Shown here piece after piece: positions 37,951 through 49,558 of a stretch of DNA of 64,000 bases. The notes under the pieces are model-generated. The model saw only the letters and a list, made by a program, of their open reading frames with translations, ran no database searches and was not told the origin of the DNA. This stretch comes from Tomocerus qinae. Lineage: Eukaryota; Arthropoda; Collembola; Entomobryomorpha; Tomoceridae. The DNA lies in NCBI GenBank assembly GCA_020055645.1, contig CM034550.1, positions 17,745,001-17,809,000 on the forward strand, read 5' to 3'. How positions within the stretch are numbered: the stretch's first letter is position 1; each line of letters opens with the position of its first letter. Made by a program: the position numbers and the translations under genes.

Positions 37951-40900
37951 CAACTTGAATAAAGTATTTAATTTAGAAACTAAACGATTTAATTTCTTGA
38001 TGTATCAAACCTGTAGTTTGAGAAGGAAATAAATTGCAGCTATAATTATGATGCATTAATATGCCTTAGCCATGAGGTATGAGATTAGGTCATAATTTAA
38101 TCAGCAGTCTATCTAAATCCATCTCACGTTAATATTAAAAGAGTCTGTGGAAGAGAAACCAAAAGCGAAGGAATGCATTTCGCATGTATGCAGCATCATG
38201 CTGTAATAGTGTCTGTGAGCTTTTCCTTTTGCCAAGTCAATCCAGATAAACTAAAGTATCTACTAAGTCCGTCAATAGCACGAAACGATCCGCAAAATTG
38301 GGCTTAACAAAATGATGGAGTGATCTGTGTATAGCTATATGTATAGCATAAGTGTGTCCTAAGCATGTGTACAGAATGTTAGAGTCTTATGGTATAGAGT
38401 GGTAGTAGGAGCAGCAACCGTTTTTAGAATAATCCACATTGTTCAATAATGCAATAGATCCCAGTTAGGAATCCACAGTCGGTCCATAATTCATGCTGCG
38501 TCAGACCCAAATGTAGACGCAAGAGACAAGCCCAACCAACACAAACACACATTCATCCATATAGCTTTATAAATGTTGCAGCACCAACAAATACCATCTT
38601 AACATCTTTACCACCAGCAAAACCATCACTCTTATTTCCCTTGTGCACTACTTACAGATTGCATCCACGCATACTTTCAGGTTAATAATTACAACTATCA
38701 TTTTGATATACAATTAATTGACACACTTTTAATTAACTCCGCCTACCAAGTAACATTATCTCCCATTGTAAATAAACTACCGAGACAAGTGTTTAAACTT
38801 CTACTGTATTAAATTGGAAACCATAATTTAAGTTTTGTAGAATTATAATTACAATAGTACATGGCAGGTACACATTGTGCCTCAGTAAATCGTAATACAA
38901 ATATTGTATTAAATTTATTTATTTTCCTCGCCTGTCTCACCTACTTTTAATCCTCCTCACCGCCTGGGGCCTAATGCAGGTTGAAAAAGAGTCGTAGCTC
39001 AAATAGCTTCCAGTCAACTCTAGAATTTATTGACTTAATCCTAGAATTTCACCTTCATTCGGCCAGATCATAAGAAATATACAAAAACCTTCACAAAATG
39101 TTGGGGTTTCTTTTTTATAGAACGAATATTTGAGCAGACTGATAAAAATGCAAATTAAGAAATAAAAACACTGATAAATACAGTTTTTTAAATTACTTAT
39201 CCTATTTGCGAAGTTGTTATTAGGTCAGTTTGTAGTTGGAGAAAGGTTAGCCAAGAGCAATATGTTTGTAAAGAGTGAAAGAAACATGTGTGCCATATTA
39301 TGTAGTTGTACTACATAGATAAAGAAGGGGAAAAGGAGCCAAAAATTATTATCATGTGAATGAAGATGCATAAAAGAGTCTTTGAGGCGACGGGAGATAG
39401 TATGATAATGCAGCGTGACAAGATTTGTAGGTAGATGCCTATCGTGTACATTGCCAGTTTCACATAAACATAAACATATGAATACTAGCTACATAGACGC
39501 ACATAAGTACATCTTCTGTGGTTAGTTTGTTCATAGGAAGGTATGCATATTTGAACGTTTGGTTGGTTTGAAATTTTGAATTCGTTAGGTTAAATCTGAC
39601 TGACTGAATTGCACTGAGACATGATAAGGATATGCAATAATAAATATAATAATAATAATAATAAGGATGCATTTATATGCTGGAGGTAGTGACACAGCGG
39701 AAAAATTTATTGGGACAGAGGGAAATTTATGAATTCTCTTGGAAAGGCAAAGGAAGCCATTTCTATTCATGGTGGAACTTCTAATGGCTTTTCCTACTGC
39801 TTTTCGCCCAGCTCCGTCAATTCAACTCAAACCTTTCTTTTCTAGTACACAATATGCACTCTACTGAACTCTCTGTGAACCCCGAGACAAAAACTACACG
39901 CTTCTTTCTGCCAATTGCAATGACAATATTTTCTACCGTTGCCTTACCTGTGATCTTTGTATACATACCAAAAACTGGCCAGACGTCTAACTATACTGCT
40001 ATAAAATTATTCATCCATAGAGACATTGTTACTTATGGCTTAGGAAACATAATTTCCTATTAATCTTGTTTCTGATACAGTTTTACTAATGACTAAATAA
40101 ATTATATTTAGCTAATCCTAAATAGGTCAACGTGGCTACTAAAGGAAAGCAAATCATAATAAATTATTTCTTAGAACTTGGAAATTGTTTGGAGGATATT
40201 AACTGTAAATTGTAAAGGATTTTAAGAATAAGTATTCCCTGTGGATATCGATTTCAGATATTATTTATGCAATAGAAAGTAAAGAACAATGTCGAACAAG
40301 ATAGAAAAATGTTTGATGGATGGAGTTGTCTAGAGCGTAACCTGTTTAACAATTGTAAAACACTTTTAATGTTTTGCCGACAGACATTTCTCGGTTCAAA
40401 TGTCATGTGCTTATCCAATAGAGTACTTACTATATAGAGACTGTGGAAGAAAAGTAATTTTCATGAATGTATTTCCATAGATTATCCCAAGACTAGAGTT
40501 TAACAAAGGTTAGTAGTAAAAGCATGGTGGAAGAGGTAGGAATCTCTATTAGCCATAAACCATATGTACATAATATGTCAAAGAATAAGTAATAAGGTAC
40601 TTGCATAGAATGAAAAGGTTAAAGGAAAAGAGAGTAGCTTTTTGTAACTAATATATACATCAAGACTCAGGTTGAATCCAGACAATCGTGAGTGTACACA
40701 ATATTTCAATACAAGGTATATAGTAGTAGTAAAAGATTTTATTAGACTAGCCCTGCATACTAGAGTGTATTACTGAAAGGAGAAAGTCTTGGTTACTTAG
40801 GTTAGTTCCTATTCAATAAATCATGACATCTTAATCTGAACAAAGAACCATATTTGGCTTTTCGTCTCGGAAGTTTCTTTCGACTTAATGTATTGTATTC

Positions 40901-42960
40901 TAATGTAATGCATGTCTGGAACAGTTTAAATCATGACTGAATAATTTCCAGGCACGCAACCTGAACCTAAGGGAGGGAACCAAAATCTTCTATTAGCAGA
41001 CTAAGATTACACATAGACTTGTTTAGCTTCTGATTCCTCTTCTTCCTTACGTTCTTCTGCATTGTCTTTTTTCTTCTCCTTTTTACACTTGACTGTATTT
41101 AACATTTGCGTTTACCTAAAGTCAATACTGCTATGCTAGTAGCTTCGAGTGCACTTGCGAGTCTTGCTACTTCCATCCCAACGTCACTGGCTAACCTCAC
41201 AAAACCGCAGCTTGGTGCATTTTACTGCACTACCTACACTACTAACTGCATTCCATTTCACCATCCGCTCCTCCATTCCTGAATACATAAGCATTATTAC
41301 AGTTAACATATCTACCATACTATCTAGGGCGAGGCTGATGTTTTTTTAACGATACTGCTGCTGTCTTGCTCTATACTATACACTACATACTTATATCCTT
41401 CATTTTCCTTCTTAAAGTAGTAATGTTCTCATTTCAGCCATACATAACTACATACAGTTGATTTTTACTGCCTTTTTACTGAATTTCTTGGGAAAAAGCA
41501 ATTAGACACTCATTTTTCTTTGAAATGTGAACTTTTAGAATTAAAATTGGTTAGTTGGTTCATTAACATAAATAATCTACTAACTATTCAATGTATACTT
41601 CTACATATGCGATATAAAATCCAACAAAAGTGACAAGTTTATAAATCTGATGAATAGATTTGCATTTTTTAAATTTTGAACCTCAGACCTCAACCTATCT
41701 ACAAAAATGATAAAACTTTTAAATCATTTTCACTTATCCACTTTAATACTTATATCCATACACAGTGCTTCACAACCACCTGCATGTAATTAATTAATCA
41801 CTATTAAAAATAACATACAATTAAATTGAAATGCAAACTAAGTCATACATGGAGCATGAAGGTTTGATAGCTGGTTTCCGAACACAGAGATGTAGAATAT
41901 CCGAAAGATAAAGGTGATAGGTGTATAAAACGTAAAGACGAAGACACACTTCTCTCTGCATGACATAAAAAGTTTTGTTGAAGGTTATGATTAGATAGTA
42001 GGTATATGTAGTAAGTTGGATTATAAATTGAAGAGGAACTTGTAGGTTGTACCCTTGAGGTCAAATATTCCCAGGAACCTATTTTCCAATATTAACTGTA
42101 TACTGTGGTAGTTTAGAGAGAATGGCTTTTCCCCGTGGGCATTCTTTCTTCCCGTAGACTACTAAATGCTACTCTTGCTGCGAAAAGAGATGAGTCGAGG
42201 TTGAGTTGCTTCTGTTCTGGGGAACTTCACTCACTCAAGTCACTCACTTTAATTCAGCCGGGCACTGTAAGGAAGACGCTATAAGGATCCAATATCCCAT
42301 TATTTCTCCAGGCCAGCCCAACCCATCATGCATTATATAACAAGCTTACTATCTTACATATTAGGAGATACATAACATTATAAATTATATACTAGATAAT
42401 ATTATACATATCTTGTCCAGTATTTTTTTTCAGTGCTAGTTCAAATGCTATGTCAAATCTTTTACGGCTTTTCGTTATCCTTCAATAAGTATACCTTTAG
42501 AGACAGGAGCACTTGGATATTTCTAGTGCCACTTATTTTGAGATACCTCAGTTGGTTATGTCCGTAGTTCTTGCAAACAAATAATAATATGATTTTAAAG
42601 ATAGTCCGTTGCAGTGTAAGTTACATTTTGTTAGTATTTGGTAGTGTTCTTGACGAATGAGTTGGGGATCCGAATGGAAGTGGACTTTATCGCTTCTCCA
42701 TAAAACTTCACATTCTATCCCATGTCCAGTTTGTTTGAAATGGTACATAATATAGTAGATATTATAGAGAATCGACTTTACATCGCGTTGAATTACCACA
42801 TTTTCGTCGCTATAAGATTCTTCTGCTGGAGGATAGAGAGGAATGTATGGACATTGTCATTGATCTGGAGAATTGGGTGGACTGGTTGGCGAAAAGCTTT
42901 TGGCTCCTATTTCCCTACATGGAAAGTTGGACTTGACTTATCTGACTAACCTTGGCTTGG
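37951..42960. other. Intergenic, no gene recognised
   Basis: AT-rich, with the (ATA)n microsatellite at 39645 and a pyrimidine-rich zone around 41025-41100. No supported frame. Confidence 0.6.
39645..39664 (+). repeat. (ATA)n microsatellite
   Basis: About six ATA units in a row; short simple repeat. Confidence 0.85.
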
Positions 42961-42968
42961 TATATAAA
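42961..42968 (+). promoter_or_regulatory. Isolated TATA-box-like motif
   Basis: TATATAAA followed by GC, 81 bp before the ATG of a 33-codon frame with a hydrophobic stretch (43049-43150). Not supported by any further evidence. Confidence 0.25.
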
Positions 42969-43048
42969 GCAAGCATTAGTCCTGTCATTTCATACTAAGG
43001 AGAAAAGAACTCGTGATTCTTAGGGATTGAATAGGAAAGCTACTAGGT

Positions 43049-43150
43049 ATGAGCAAGCAGGCCAAGCTAAACCTTTCTTGGCTTATTTTTCTTCATTGGG
43101 ACTTATCCAGTTTACAAATTGTCATTCCAGTAGAATCTCTCATAGCCTAG
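43049..43150 (+). CDS. Candidate micropeptide of 33 residues
   Basis: ATG at 43049, TAG at 43148-43150. It starts M-S-K-Q-A-K-L-N-L-S-W-L-I-F-L-H-W, a basic start followed by hydrophobic residues, and lies below the TATA-like motif at 42961. Short frames of this size are common by chance; I list it only because of the promoter-like context. Confidence 0.12.
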   Translation: MSKQAKLNLSWLIFLHWDLSSLQIVIPVESLIA

Positions 43151-43671
43151 GATGTCATCCAATATAAGTCACAGATAGCTAGGTCGAGAAAATAACGTTG
43201 TTCAAATGGAATGTTATCTATGTCCCACATTCAGCATTCTGGTCTCCTTTGGTTCCTTCCTTCCTGTTGGATCTTTTCTTTTCCCTCTCGTGCATCCAGA
43301 TTGTCAACTGCCTCCCCCCAATCTTCATTTAACTCCTCTTTTTTCACTCTAATACATTTCTCTACTAACCCTACTGAAATCTATAGCTGAACACATCACT
43401 CAAACTAGACCAGTGTAAAACCAGAGTCACTAAACTAGACCGAAGCTGCATTAGGCTACGTGTCTTCTCTATTCGTGAGAAAAATATCCAACATATGACA
43501 CAGCACATACAACTCTATTCAACTCAATGTTATCCTACATATTGACAAAGGAAAGACAAACTTATACCTCCTCATTCAACTCCACGGCTGCTGGAACCGC
43601 TTTTTTCCAGATTGAACGCTCTATTAAAACATCACTCCCACAAAACTACTGGATATTCAGTGGGCTTTGAT

Positions 43672-43919
43672 CAAGGCTGTATTGAGGGGGGGGCATTGGG
43701 GGCAAATGCCCCCCCCGAAATCCAAGAAAAAGGGAAATTTTTTCTCAAAATACCAAAAAATTTCGCGCTTCGCGCGTTTTAATGTGATTTTTAGGCTATT
43801 TTTGACTCATTTTAGACAAAATAAGTCAAAATTTTTTGCGCTTCGCGCGATTATGCCTAATATATAATGTTCTATGATATCATTGCCCCCTCCGAAATCG
43901 ACTTCTAAATACGGTACTG
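43672..43919. mobile_element. Short hAT-type MITE (248 bp) with CGCGCTTCGCGCG motifs
   Basis: Flanked by an 8-bp duplication GCTTTGAT (43664-43671 and 43920-43927). Ends read inward CAAGGCTGTATT and CAGTACCGTATT, an imperfect inverted repeat. The interior holds a long G run facing a C run (hairpin potential) and two GCGCTTCGCGCG palindromic words. A 66-codon frame crossing it looks incidental. Confidence 0.75.
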
Positions 43920-43927
43920 GCTTTGAT

Positions 43928-46230
43928 TACATTATTTTCTTATCAGAAACTTAAGACTATGTCATCTGATTTTCATACAATTGTTTTTAAACCGTACTAC
44001 GAAAAATAAAATGTAAAGCTTCTTGCCTAATCCATGTAATCTAGCCATAAGAAAAATTCGGATTTGGAAAACACGTAGTTTTCTAATTTCTAAATATCTA
44101 TTTTTGACTACGTGAAAGAATGACATTGTTGATTTAGTTAAATTTTGAGTGTAGAAAAATAAATTCCTTTTCATTCTGGTCTTCCTGGTATTAGTTAGCT
44201 TATTGTTATTTTTCGGTTGAGCATAAGGCATAGAATGTTGAAGAGGACATTCGGGTAGATCCTGGAGCAGAAGTCAGTTATCTGAATAGTAATGGAATTT
44301 AGATCTGCTAATAATGGATATTCTGTTAGTGGAATGGAGAATTATGGGAAACAAAAGGAAGTGTGGAGAAAATGAGTGTGAGTGAGTAGAAGGATGTAAA
44401 GTGGTGTTGGCAAGTAGTGCGGATAGTTGAGAAGGACTCTCTTAAGTCAGTAATGCATAAGTAGGTCAAACCAAGTGTCAAAGTGTAGTCTCTCATTCAC
44501 AGAAGTCATTGTAATGTTAAATAATGGGATTGTGTGTCTCCTCAAGTCAAGTGAATTAATGGATAATCGTGAGCCAGGTTTCGCCTCAGCTCCCGAAGAA
44601 TTGCATATAGGATCTATTTAATCAACCCTGTACAATAACTTCGGATATTATGTTATCCAAACTACTTATTTCTTGTAATGCACGATGCACAAGTTTACAT
44701 GGCATGATGATAGTTATTATATAACTATAGGATTTACGTTCGTTCGTTCATCAACTCCGCCCCACCATCCGATTTCAACATTAAGGCAGAGGAAACACGG
44801 TGCCTGTACATTTTCCGATCCCACATCTCGAACAGAGAATAATGTAAAGCAAGTGTGTCTCACTCAATATAAATGCTAATGTCTCGCATTTGTGCGCTCT
44901 TCATTCTTCATGCCGCCAACCAAATCAACCACCACCGCACCCGCCTCCGCTTCTTAATAACAAAGTTACGTAATATATCATTACTACTATTACCCAACTA
45001 TATCTTTTCTTATTTCTACTACACCGCCTTTTAAAAGTGATACACACACTTAGTCACTCAAATTCGTGATCTAAATTCGGATTTCTAATGAAAAATTTAG
45101 TGGGTTGTCACAAGTCTTTTATACAATCATAATATAATACTCACCTACGCGTACTACGTGGAAAGATACGAAGAAATACTATAGTAGTTATTATGTATCG
45201 ATTTTACTATACCTTGCTAACCTACATGGATATAAATAGAGTAAGGAAGGATAGTATAATGGTAGAAAATAGAGATGCGTGGGGATGGCGTGATGTGGGC
45301 AGTTAAGTCAAAGTGAGTGACTGTGAAAAACGAACCTTTGACTCAGCCTCGCTTCTGATTTCGCTTTGTTTTCAACAAATCGCTTTGTTTAACTTAACTT
45401 CGGTTCACAAGATTGCCACATTGAGACATTCACCCCTAAAAGCCTTAAGACAAATAGAAGCGTAATCAAACTCCTATGGGAATTGGGTCAATTCACTGGA
45501 GTCTCAATACTTTATACCTAATTCTATACCTAAATACTGAAATTGAGATTTATCATTGTTTATGTCTCCAATTTCGGTTTAATCCAACTACGAGGAAATG
45601 AACATTACCTCGTCGTGTTGACAAGAGTTCATTGTTTCTTATCAATTTAGGTAATTCCATAAGGTTCAATCTTACTTTAGATCACTTTGATGTAATCTAT
45701 CGATATTTGAATTATATACTATACTAACTGCTAATACTACAGAGAATACTCAACACATTGCCATTAGTGCTTACGGGCATATGTCTCTTGTCAACTTTCG
45801 CATTTCGACCTCACCAACCAAGCAATTAAGTGGTAGTAGTATCCTACACGCAAAATAGAAAAACTTTTAGTAAATATATGCATGTACAATTCACCGAATA
45901 GAATATATTATTTGAGATTTGAAATTAAATCAGCGTAGTACTTCTGCAGATTCAAAAGCGCTATCATTCATGAGTAATTAGTTTACAAAGTTCAACTTAA
46001 TTTTAACCATTTTTACTGGAAGCAGATTTGGCACTGAAATGCAAAGGAAGAACGGTCTAGTTACTACAAGATTTCAGATGAAGGGAAGGTGAAAGGTATT
46101 GTTTATTTGCTGAGGATTATTGTTTACTCATTTAATCACAGTACTAATGCATTGATAAAGGTCATATCAAGCATGAAAACGCATCTGGGGCAAAAGTAGA
46201 GAATTGTCTTCTGGTGGGTAGTAAAATGAT
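43928..46230. other. Intergenic upstream of the glycine-rich gene
   Basis: AT-rich apart from a short C-rich stretch around 44920-44955. No gene or repeat with ends. Confidence 0.6.
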
Positions 46231-46240
46231 GGGGATTCTT
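46231..46240 (+). promoter_or_regulatory. Candidate kappaB (Rel/NF-kB) site upstream of the glycine-rich gene
   Basis: GGGGATTCTT fits the insect Rel-factor consensus GGGRNYYYYY and lies 182 bp before the TATA box. Such sites drive inducible peptide genes in insects. A chance match is possible. Confidence 0.3.
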
Positions 46241-46412
46241 ATAGATTGTGTGTTTAGTACTTAATTACTGGATGGGGTATAGATTGTTTTCTCTATTTTG
46301 GTGATTTACTATGTACTTGAATCAATTAAGTGTAATCCCGCGGATTAGAATACCTATTATTAACGGCACATGTTTACGTAGGACAAATGAAGGAACAATC
46401 GTTTGGCTTTAG

Positions 46413-46420
46413 TATATAAA
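46413..46420 (+). promoter_or_regulatory. TATA box of the glycine-rich peptide gene
   Basis: TATATAAA followed by GG lies about 30 bp before an initiator-like ATCAAAC at 46443-46449 and 102 bp before the start codon. Position and sequence fit a strong, regulated core promoter. Confidence 0.7.
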
Positions 46421-46514
46421 GGCGGTCGAATTTTGGTAGAGTATCAAACATTTCAGCTTTAACTGTTCAATTGAAAACATAACAAGGGATTTTATCTAAG
46501 AATATAGCACAAGA

Positions 46515-46535
46515 ATGTCTCCTGTCAAGAACTCG
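46515..46535 (+). CDS. Glycine-rich peptide exon 1 (7 codons)
   Basis: ATG T-C-T context after a purine-rich AAGA. It encodes M-S-P-V-K-N-S and stops before GTTATT, a weak donor. The hydrophobic core of the signal peptide begins in the next exon. Confidence 0.75.
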
Positions 46536-46959
46536 GTTATTATTAAACTTTACAAATACTACCATTTTAAAATAGATTGAAAGAAATTCAAAATTTTTTC
46601 AAAGGCAAACTCAAAAATCTAACACCCGTATTACTTTTCTTTTTTTAGATTTTGACCATTTTCTCCCTTGCGGTAGTAATCCTCCTCTGCAATTGGACAT
46701 CTGTTGAAGCTGGTTTCGGCGGTGGCTATGGAGGTGGTTTCGGTGGAGGTGGATATGGCGGTTTTGGAGGTGGTCACGGAGGAGGTACTAATTTATCGTA
46801 TTTATTCTGCTAATTTGAACATAATACAATGTGATTTATTGCATTTGAATACAACTAACGCATTTAATTTTAGGATTCAGTCGTGGTTTTGGAGGAGGAT
46901 ATGGCGGAGGTGGATTCCGTGGAGGATTTGGAGGGCATGGGCGTGGATACGGAAAATAA
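46515..46959 (+). CDS. Small secreted glycine-rich peptide (3 exons, 80 residues)
   Basis: Exons 46515-46535, 46649-46784 and 46874-46959 join in frame at GT/AG borders. Residues 1-28 form a signal peptide: M-S-P-V-K-N-S, then a hydrophobic I/L/V/A core ending in S-V-E-A. The mature part of about 52 residues is mostly glycine with F, Y, H and R: G-F-G-G-G-Y and G-G-G-F repeats, later S-R-G-F-G-G-G-Y, F-R-G-G-F and a G-R-G-Y-G-K end. There is no cysteine. Secreted peptides of this kind include glycine-rich antimicrobial peptides (acanthoscurrin or ctenidin type) and cuticle or silk-like matrix proteins; sequence alone does not decide between them. The stop codon overlaps AATAAA at 46955-46960, and ATTAAA at 47017-47022 is the more likely polyadenylation signal. 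It converges with the F-box gene. Confidence 0.82.
46649..46784 (+). CDS. Glycine-rich peptide exon 2
   Basis: A long T tract and TTTAG precede it. It holds the signal-peptide core (I-L-T-I-F-S-L-A-V-V-I-L-L-C) and the first half of the glycine repeats. It ends in phase 1 at GTACTA. Confidence 0.82.
46874..46959 (+). CDS. Glycine-rich peptide exon 3
   Basis: Acceptor ATTTTAG, phase 1. Encodes F-S-R-G-F-G-G-G-Y through G-R-G-Y-G-K and TAA. Three arginines and the lysine make the peptide basic. Confidence 0.82.
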
Positions 46960-47016
46960 ACATTTTACAATACTCGACATCATTTAGAAAATGGATCTGA
47001 AAATTTTATGAACCAA

Positions 47017-47022
47017 ATTAAA
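47017..47022 (+). other. Polyadenylation signal of the glycine-rich gene
   Basis: ATTAAA, 58 bp after the stop codon; the second most common polyadenylation hexamer in animals. Confidence 0.45.
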
Positions 47023-47183
47023 TTCCCCAGGGTAATTTTTATGATCAACTTTTGAGATTTTCCAATCATTTAAATTGTAGTACATTTACATAATTAAATT
47101 AGTATGTTCTGCATAGTAAATGTTTTCCGAAAGTCATAATAAAGTAAAATTGAGTATTTTTTTAATAAATTAATGGCAGTAAA

Positions 47184-47189
47184 TTTATT
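47184..47189 (-). other. Polyadenylation signal of the F-box gene
   Basis: AATAAA on the minus strand, about 150 bp after the stop. The 3' ends of this gene and the glycine-rich gene face each other across roughly 160 bp. Confidence 0.5.
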
Positions 47190-47338
47190 TGAACGAGAGG
47201 GTACATTAAGATAGTGGCTTAGCTTCAATGTTTTACAATGAGTATGTAATGATAAGAGCATCTGGAAAATATTCTTTTCAGTCATTATAATTAGAATATG
47301 TAACTTATCCATCGTGTACACCCAACGTTTTGTGATCA

Positions 47339-47551
47339 TTAGATTGCAGGAACAACTAAATGAGCAGCTGCGGAAAAGGTAGAGAGTGTTGGGACAAAAG
47401 TTATCTTCAGATTGCTCAAAGTTCTCATAAGATAAAGAAGGTCTTGTTCATTATATCTGTCATTGGAAATTGCTCTGTCCATAATTGTAAGTTCCTTCAA
47501 TTCCAGTAAGTTATCCGCGATGGAACGAAGACACCAAGAAGGACCAATTTC
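47339..47551 (-). CDS. F-box gene exon 4 (last): final leucine-rich repeats
   Basis: Acceptor TTGACAG. It encodes E-I-G-P-S-W-C-L-R-S-I-A-D-N-L-L-E-L-K-E-L, then L-L-Y-L-M-R-T-L-S-N-L-K, and ends with TAA at 47339-47341. The first stretch fits the I-A-x-N-L-x-x-L-x-E-L repeat pattern, supporting it as true coding sequence. Confidence 0.75.
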   Translation of the reverse strand, partial: EIGPSWCLRSIADNLLELKELTIMDRAISNDRYNEQDLLYLMRTLSNLKITFVPTLSTFSAAAHLVVPAI

Positions 47552-49558
47552 CTGTCAATACGAAGAAAAATTTCATTTTAACTTTCTATGATACATTTTA
47601 GTTTATAATTTAGTAAATTTTCACAAATGATTTCAGACAGTACATGGGATACAAGTTTCAATGATTTCAATTTAGTAAGATGTTGAAAACCCAAGTGCAG
47701 AGAAAATTTGGTGATTGACATTTTCGTGCCCGTTTCAGTTTCAATTCGTAAGTCACACAAATCTGTATCAAAATTCAAAAAAAATTAATTTTCTGAAGAA
47801 CTAAGCTGACAAGCCAAATGGAATAAAAATTGCATAGTAAATAAAAGTTTACTTTTTAGATTGCCAATGTACAAAGAATTTCTGATTTCATTAGGTCTAG
47901 CAGGAATGTAGCATCCACACGGTAGTTGATTTTCAGGTCTGGAAGCAGTTTTCAAGTCCATTACATTAATGCCAGTGACTCCAGTGTCGCTAAAGCCAAA
48001 AGTTGTAGTTATATTGAGCATCTCTAATTTAGGCCATCCCTCATAAACGAGTTCCATCAGTTTATCCGTCATCCTCTTCATCATGAGATACTTGACGTTG
48101 GGAAAGGCACTTATGAAGTTTTTCAGAGCTTTGACAATTTGTTTGGGAGCATGAGAAGTGTCTTCATAATTAACTGCGAGGAACTGTAAACTTTCACACA
48201 GTTTCATTTCCTTGAGCTCTATTATAGAAGGACTGACTCTGCTCAGCTGTAATTTATCCAACTTTGGAGCATTTGTTAGAATAGAGTCCATACTAACGAT
48301 GCCCTTCCATGTAGTCAATCTTAGTGTAAGCAACTCCTTCATGGTTACAGGTAAGATAAACGGCAGTTCTTCCTCATCCCATTCGTTTTTCAATTCTAAA
48401 TATTCTAGAGAATGACTAAAGCTCTTGAGAAACGTACTAAAGGATTCAGGAGTAATATCAAAACTCAATTCTAATTGGATCGATTTTAAAAATCTCCATT
48501 CCTTTTGACCTAAAATGTCCATGCTTTGAAGTCCAATAGTGCGAAGTTCCAGAAATTTCAAGTGCTCCAATCGAGAGTTCTGAAACAAATCGAATTTAAG
48601 CGGAAAAGGCCATTTGAGTAAATTCAAATTACGCAAATTAGGAGAAATGCTGATCAGTTTTTCCAGGGATGTTGGGTCGTTTCGTCTCCAGCTCTCTTCA
48701 CATGATAAAACGATGGACTCTAGGTCCATGAGACCTCTGAATTTTTCTGGGTGTGATACTACGGGAGGGATATAATTTTCTGTTTCCTGTGCTTCGGTAT
48801 CTTCGATGACTATTTTGATCTCTGGCACGGGCATTTCCATCAGGCTAGGAGATACAGTTCCTTTTCTTCGAACTGCAACAGTCTCTTCTTCGTCTCCATT
48901 GTCGAAAAGGTTGAGGGAAAGTTCTTTCAGGTTCCTCAGACAGTGAAGCTTTTCTATGAACAAAGGAAAACTTTTCCCTTCTAGATTGAGCACCAGGTAG
49001 ATAATCGAATGACCGACAACTTCAAAGAATTTCTGAACAGAACTGCTATTCATGTCGAACAGTTTTAAGAAAACTCTTCCGACGGGAATGTCAAGGCTTT
49101 TGCTCATTAATTTCACATAATAGTCCATGCCTCTTTGCAAGATCACTACTCCTTCGATTTTGTGACGGAGAACTTTACATGCTTCTTTGTTCCACAATTT
49201 ATTTACCTGACGACATCTCAGCAATTCGTTCACAGTTAGGTAATCAAACACGTGACTGAAAACCTGAAATTACATAAAATTCTTTACTACTGACTTTCAA
49301 TGGTTTTTCGATTTAATCAGTCGATCTGAATAGAAATTGTTATTTATCAATAATAACTTAAAACTATTAAATGCAAGAGAAACAGACATTATTTTCAACG
49401 ATTGCTTTTACAACAACTGGGCTCAATGCTTTTCTGTTTCCTGTTTTAACTCCTCCGTTTTCTTTGTACGACTTCCTATGTTTTTCATTGTGCGAAGATA
49501 AAGAATTCTGATTTTCGTCCACAGTTTTCACCGCTTTTGAGGAAGAACAACAAAACAT
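47339..49558 (-). CDS. F-box / leucine-rich-repeat protein (4 exons, about 637 residues)
   Basis: On the minus strand the exons are 49558-49388, 49263-47853, 47762-47644 and 47551-47339, 1914 nt in one frame. F-box proteins bind Skp1 and bring substrates to an SCF ubiquitin ligase through their C-terminal repeats. Residues 1-47 are a charged leader. The F-box runs from about residue 48 (V-V-K-A-I-V-E-N-N) through V-F-S-H-V-F-D-Y-L and C-R-Q-V-N-K-L-W-N to about 90. Leucine-rich repeats follow (for example L-R-N-L-K-E-L-S-L-N-L and L-E-H-L-K-F-L-E-L-R), interrupted by an acidic linker at about 178-231. The ATG (M-F-C-C-S-S-S-K) was chosen over an upstream GTG in the same frame. The substrate cannot be inferred. 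The third donor (GTACTG) is weak and is the least certain part of the model. Confidence 0.85.
47644..47762 (-). CDS. F-box gene exon 3: repeat segment with an uncertain 3' end
   Basis: Acceptor GATACAG in phase 1 gives N-L-C-D-L-R-I-E-T-E-T. The only donor that keeps the frame of exon 4 is CAT/GTACTG, giving L-K-L-V-S-H then E-I-G-P-S-W. If this donor is not used, the frame runs on to a stop at 47578-47580. Confidence 0.7.
47853..49263 (-). CDS. F-box gene exon 2: second half of the F-box and most of the repeats
   Basis: Acceptor TTTCAG, donor GTAAAC, 1411 nt. An open frame this long is far beyond chance in this AT-rich DNA. It contains the F-box core, about 12 irregular leucine-rich repeats and the acidic linker. 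Confidence 0.92.
49388..49558 (-). CDS. F-box gene exon 1: leader and first half of the F-box
   Basis: Starts M-F-C-C-S-S-S-K and ends V-V-K-A-I-V-E-N-N before a GTCTGT donor in phase 0. Joining here restores the standard F-box order with exon 2. Confidence 0.75.

Noticed and set aside
43667-43867. 66-codon frame across the short hAT MITE
   Set aside because: It reads through G/C runs and palindromes of the element and has no transposase motif.
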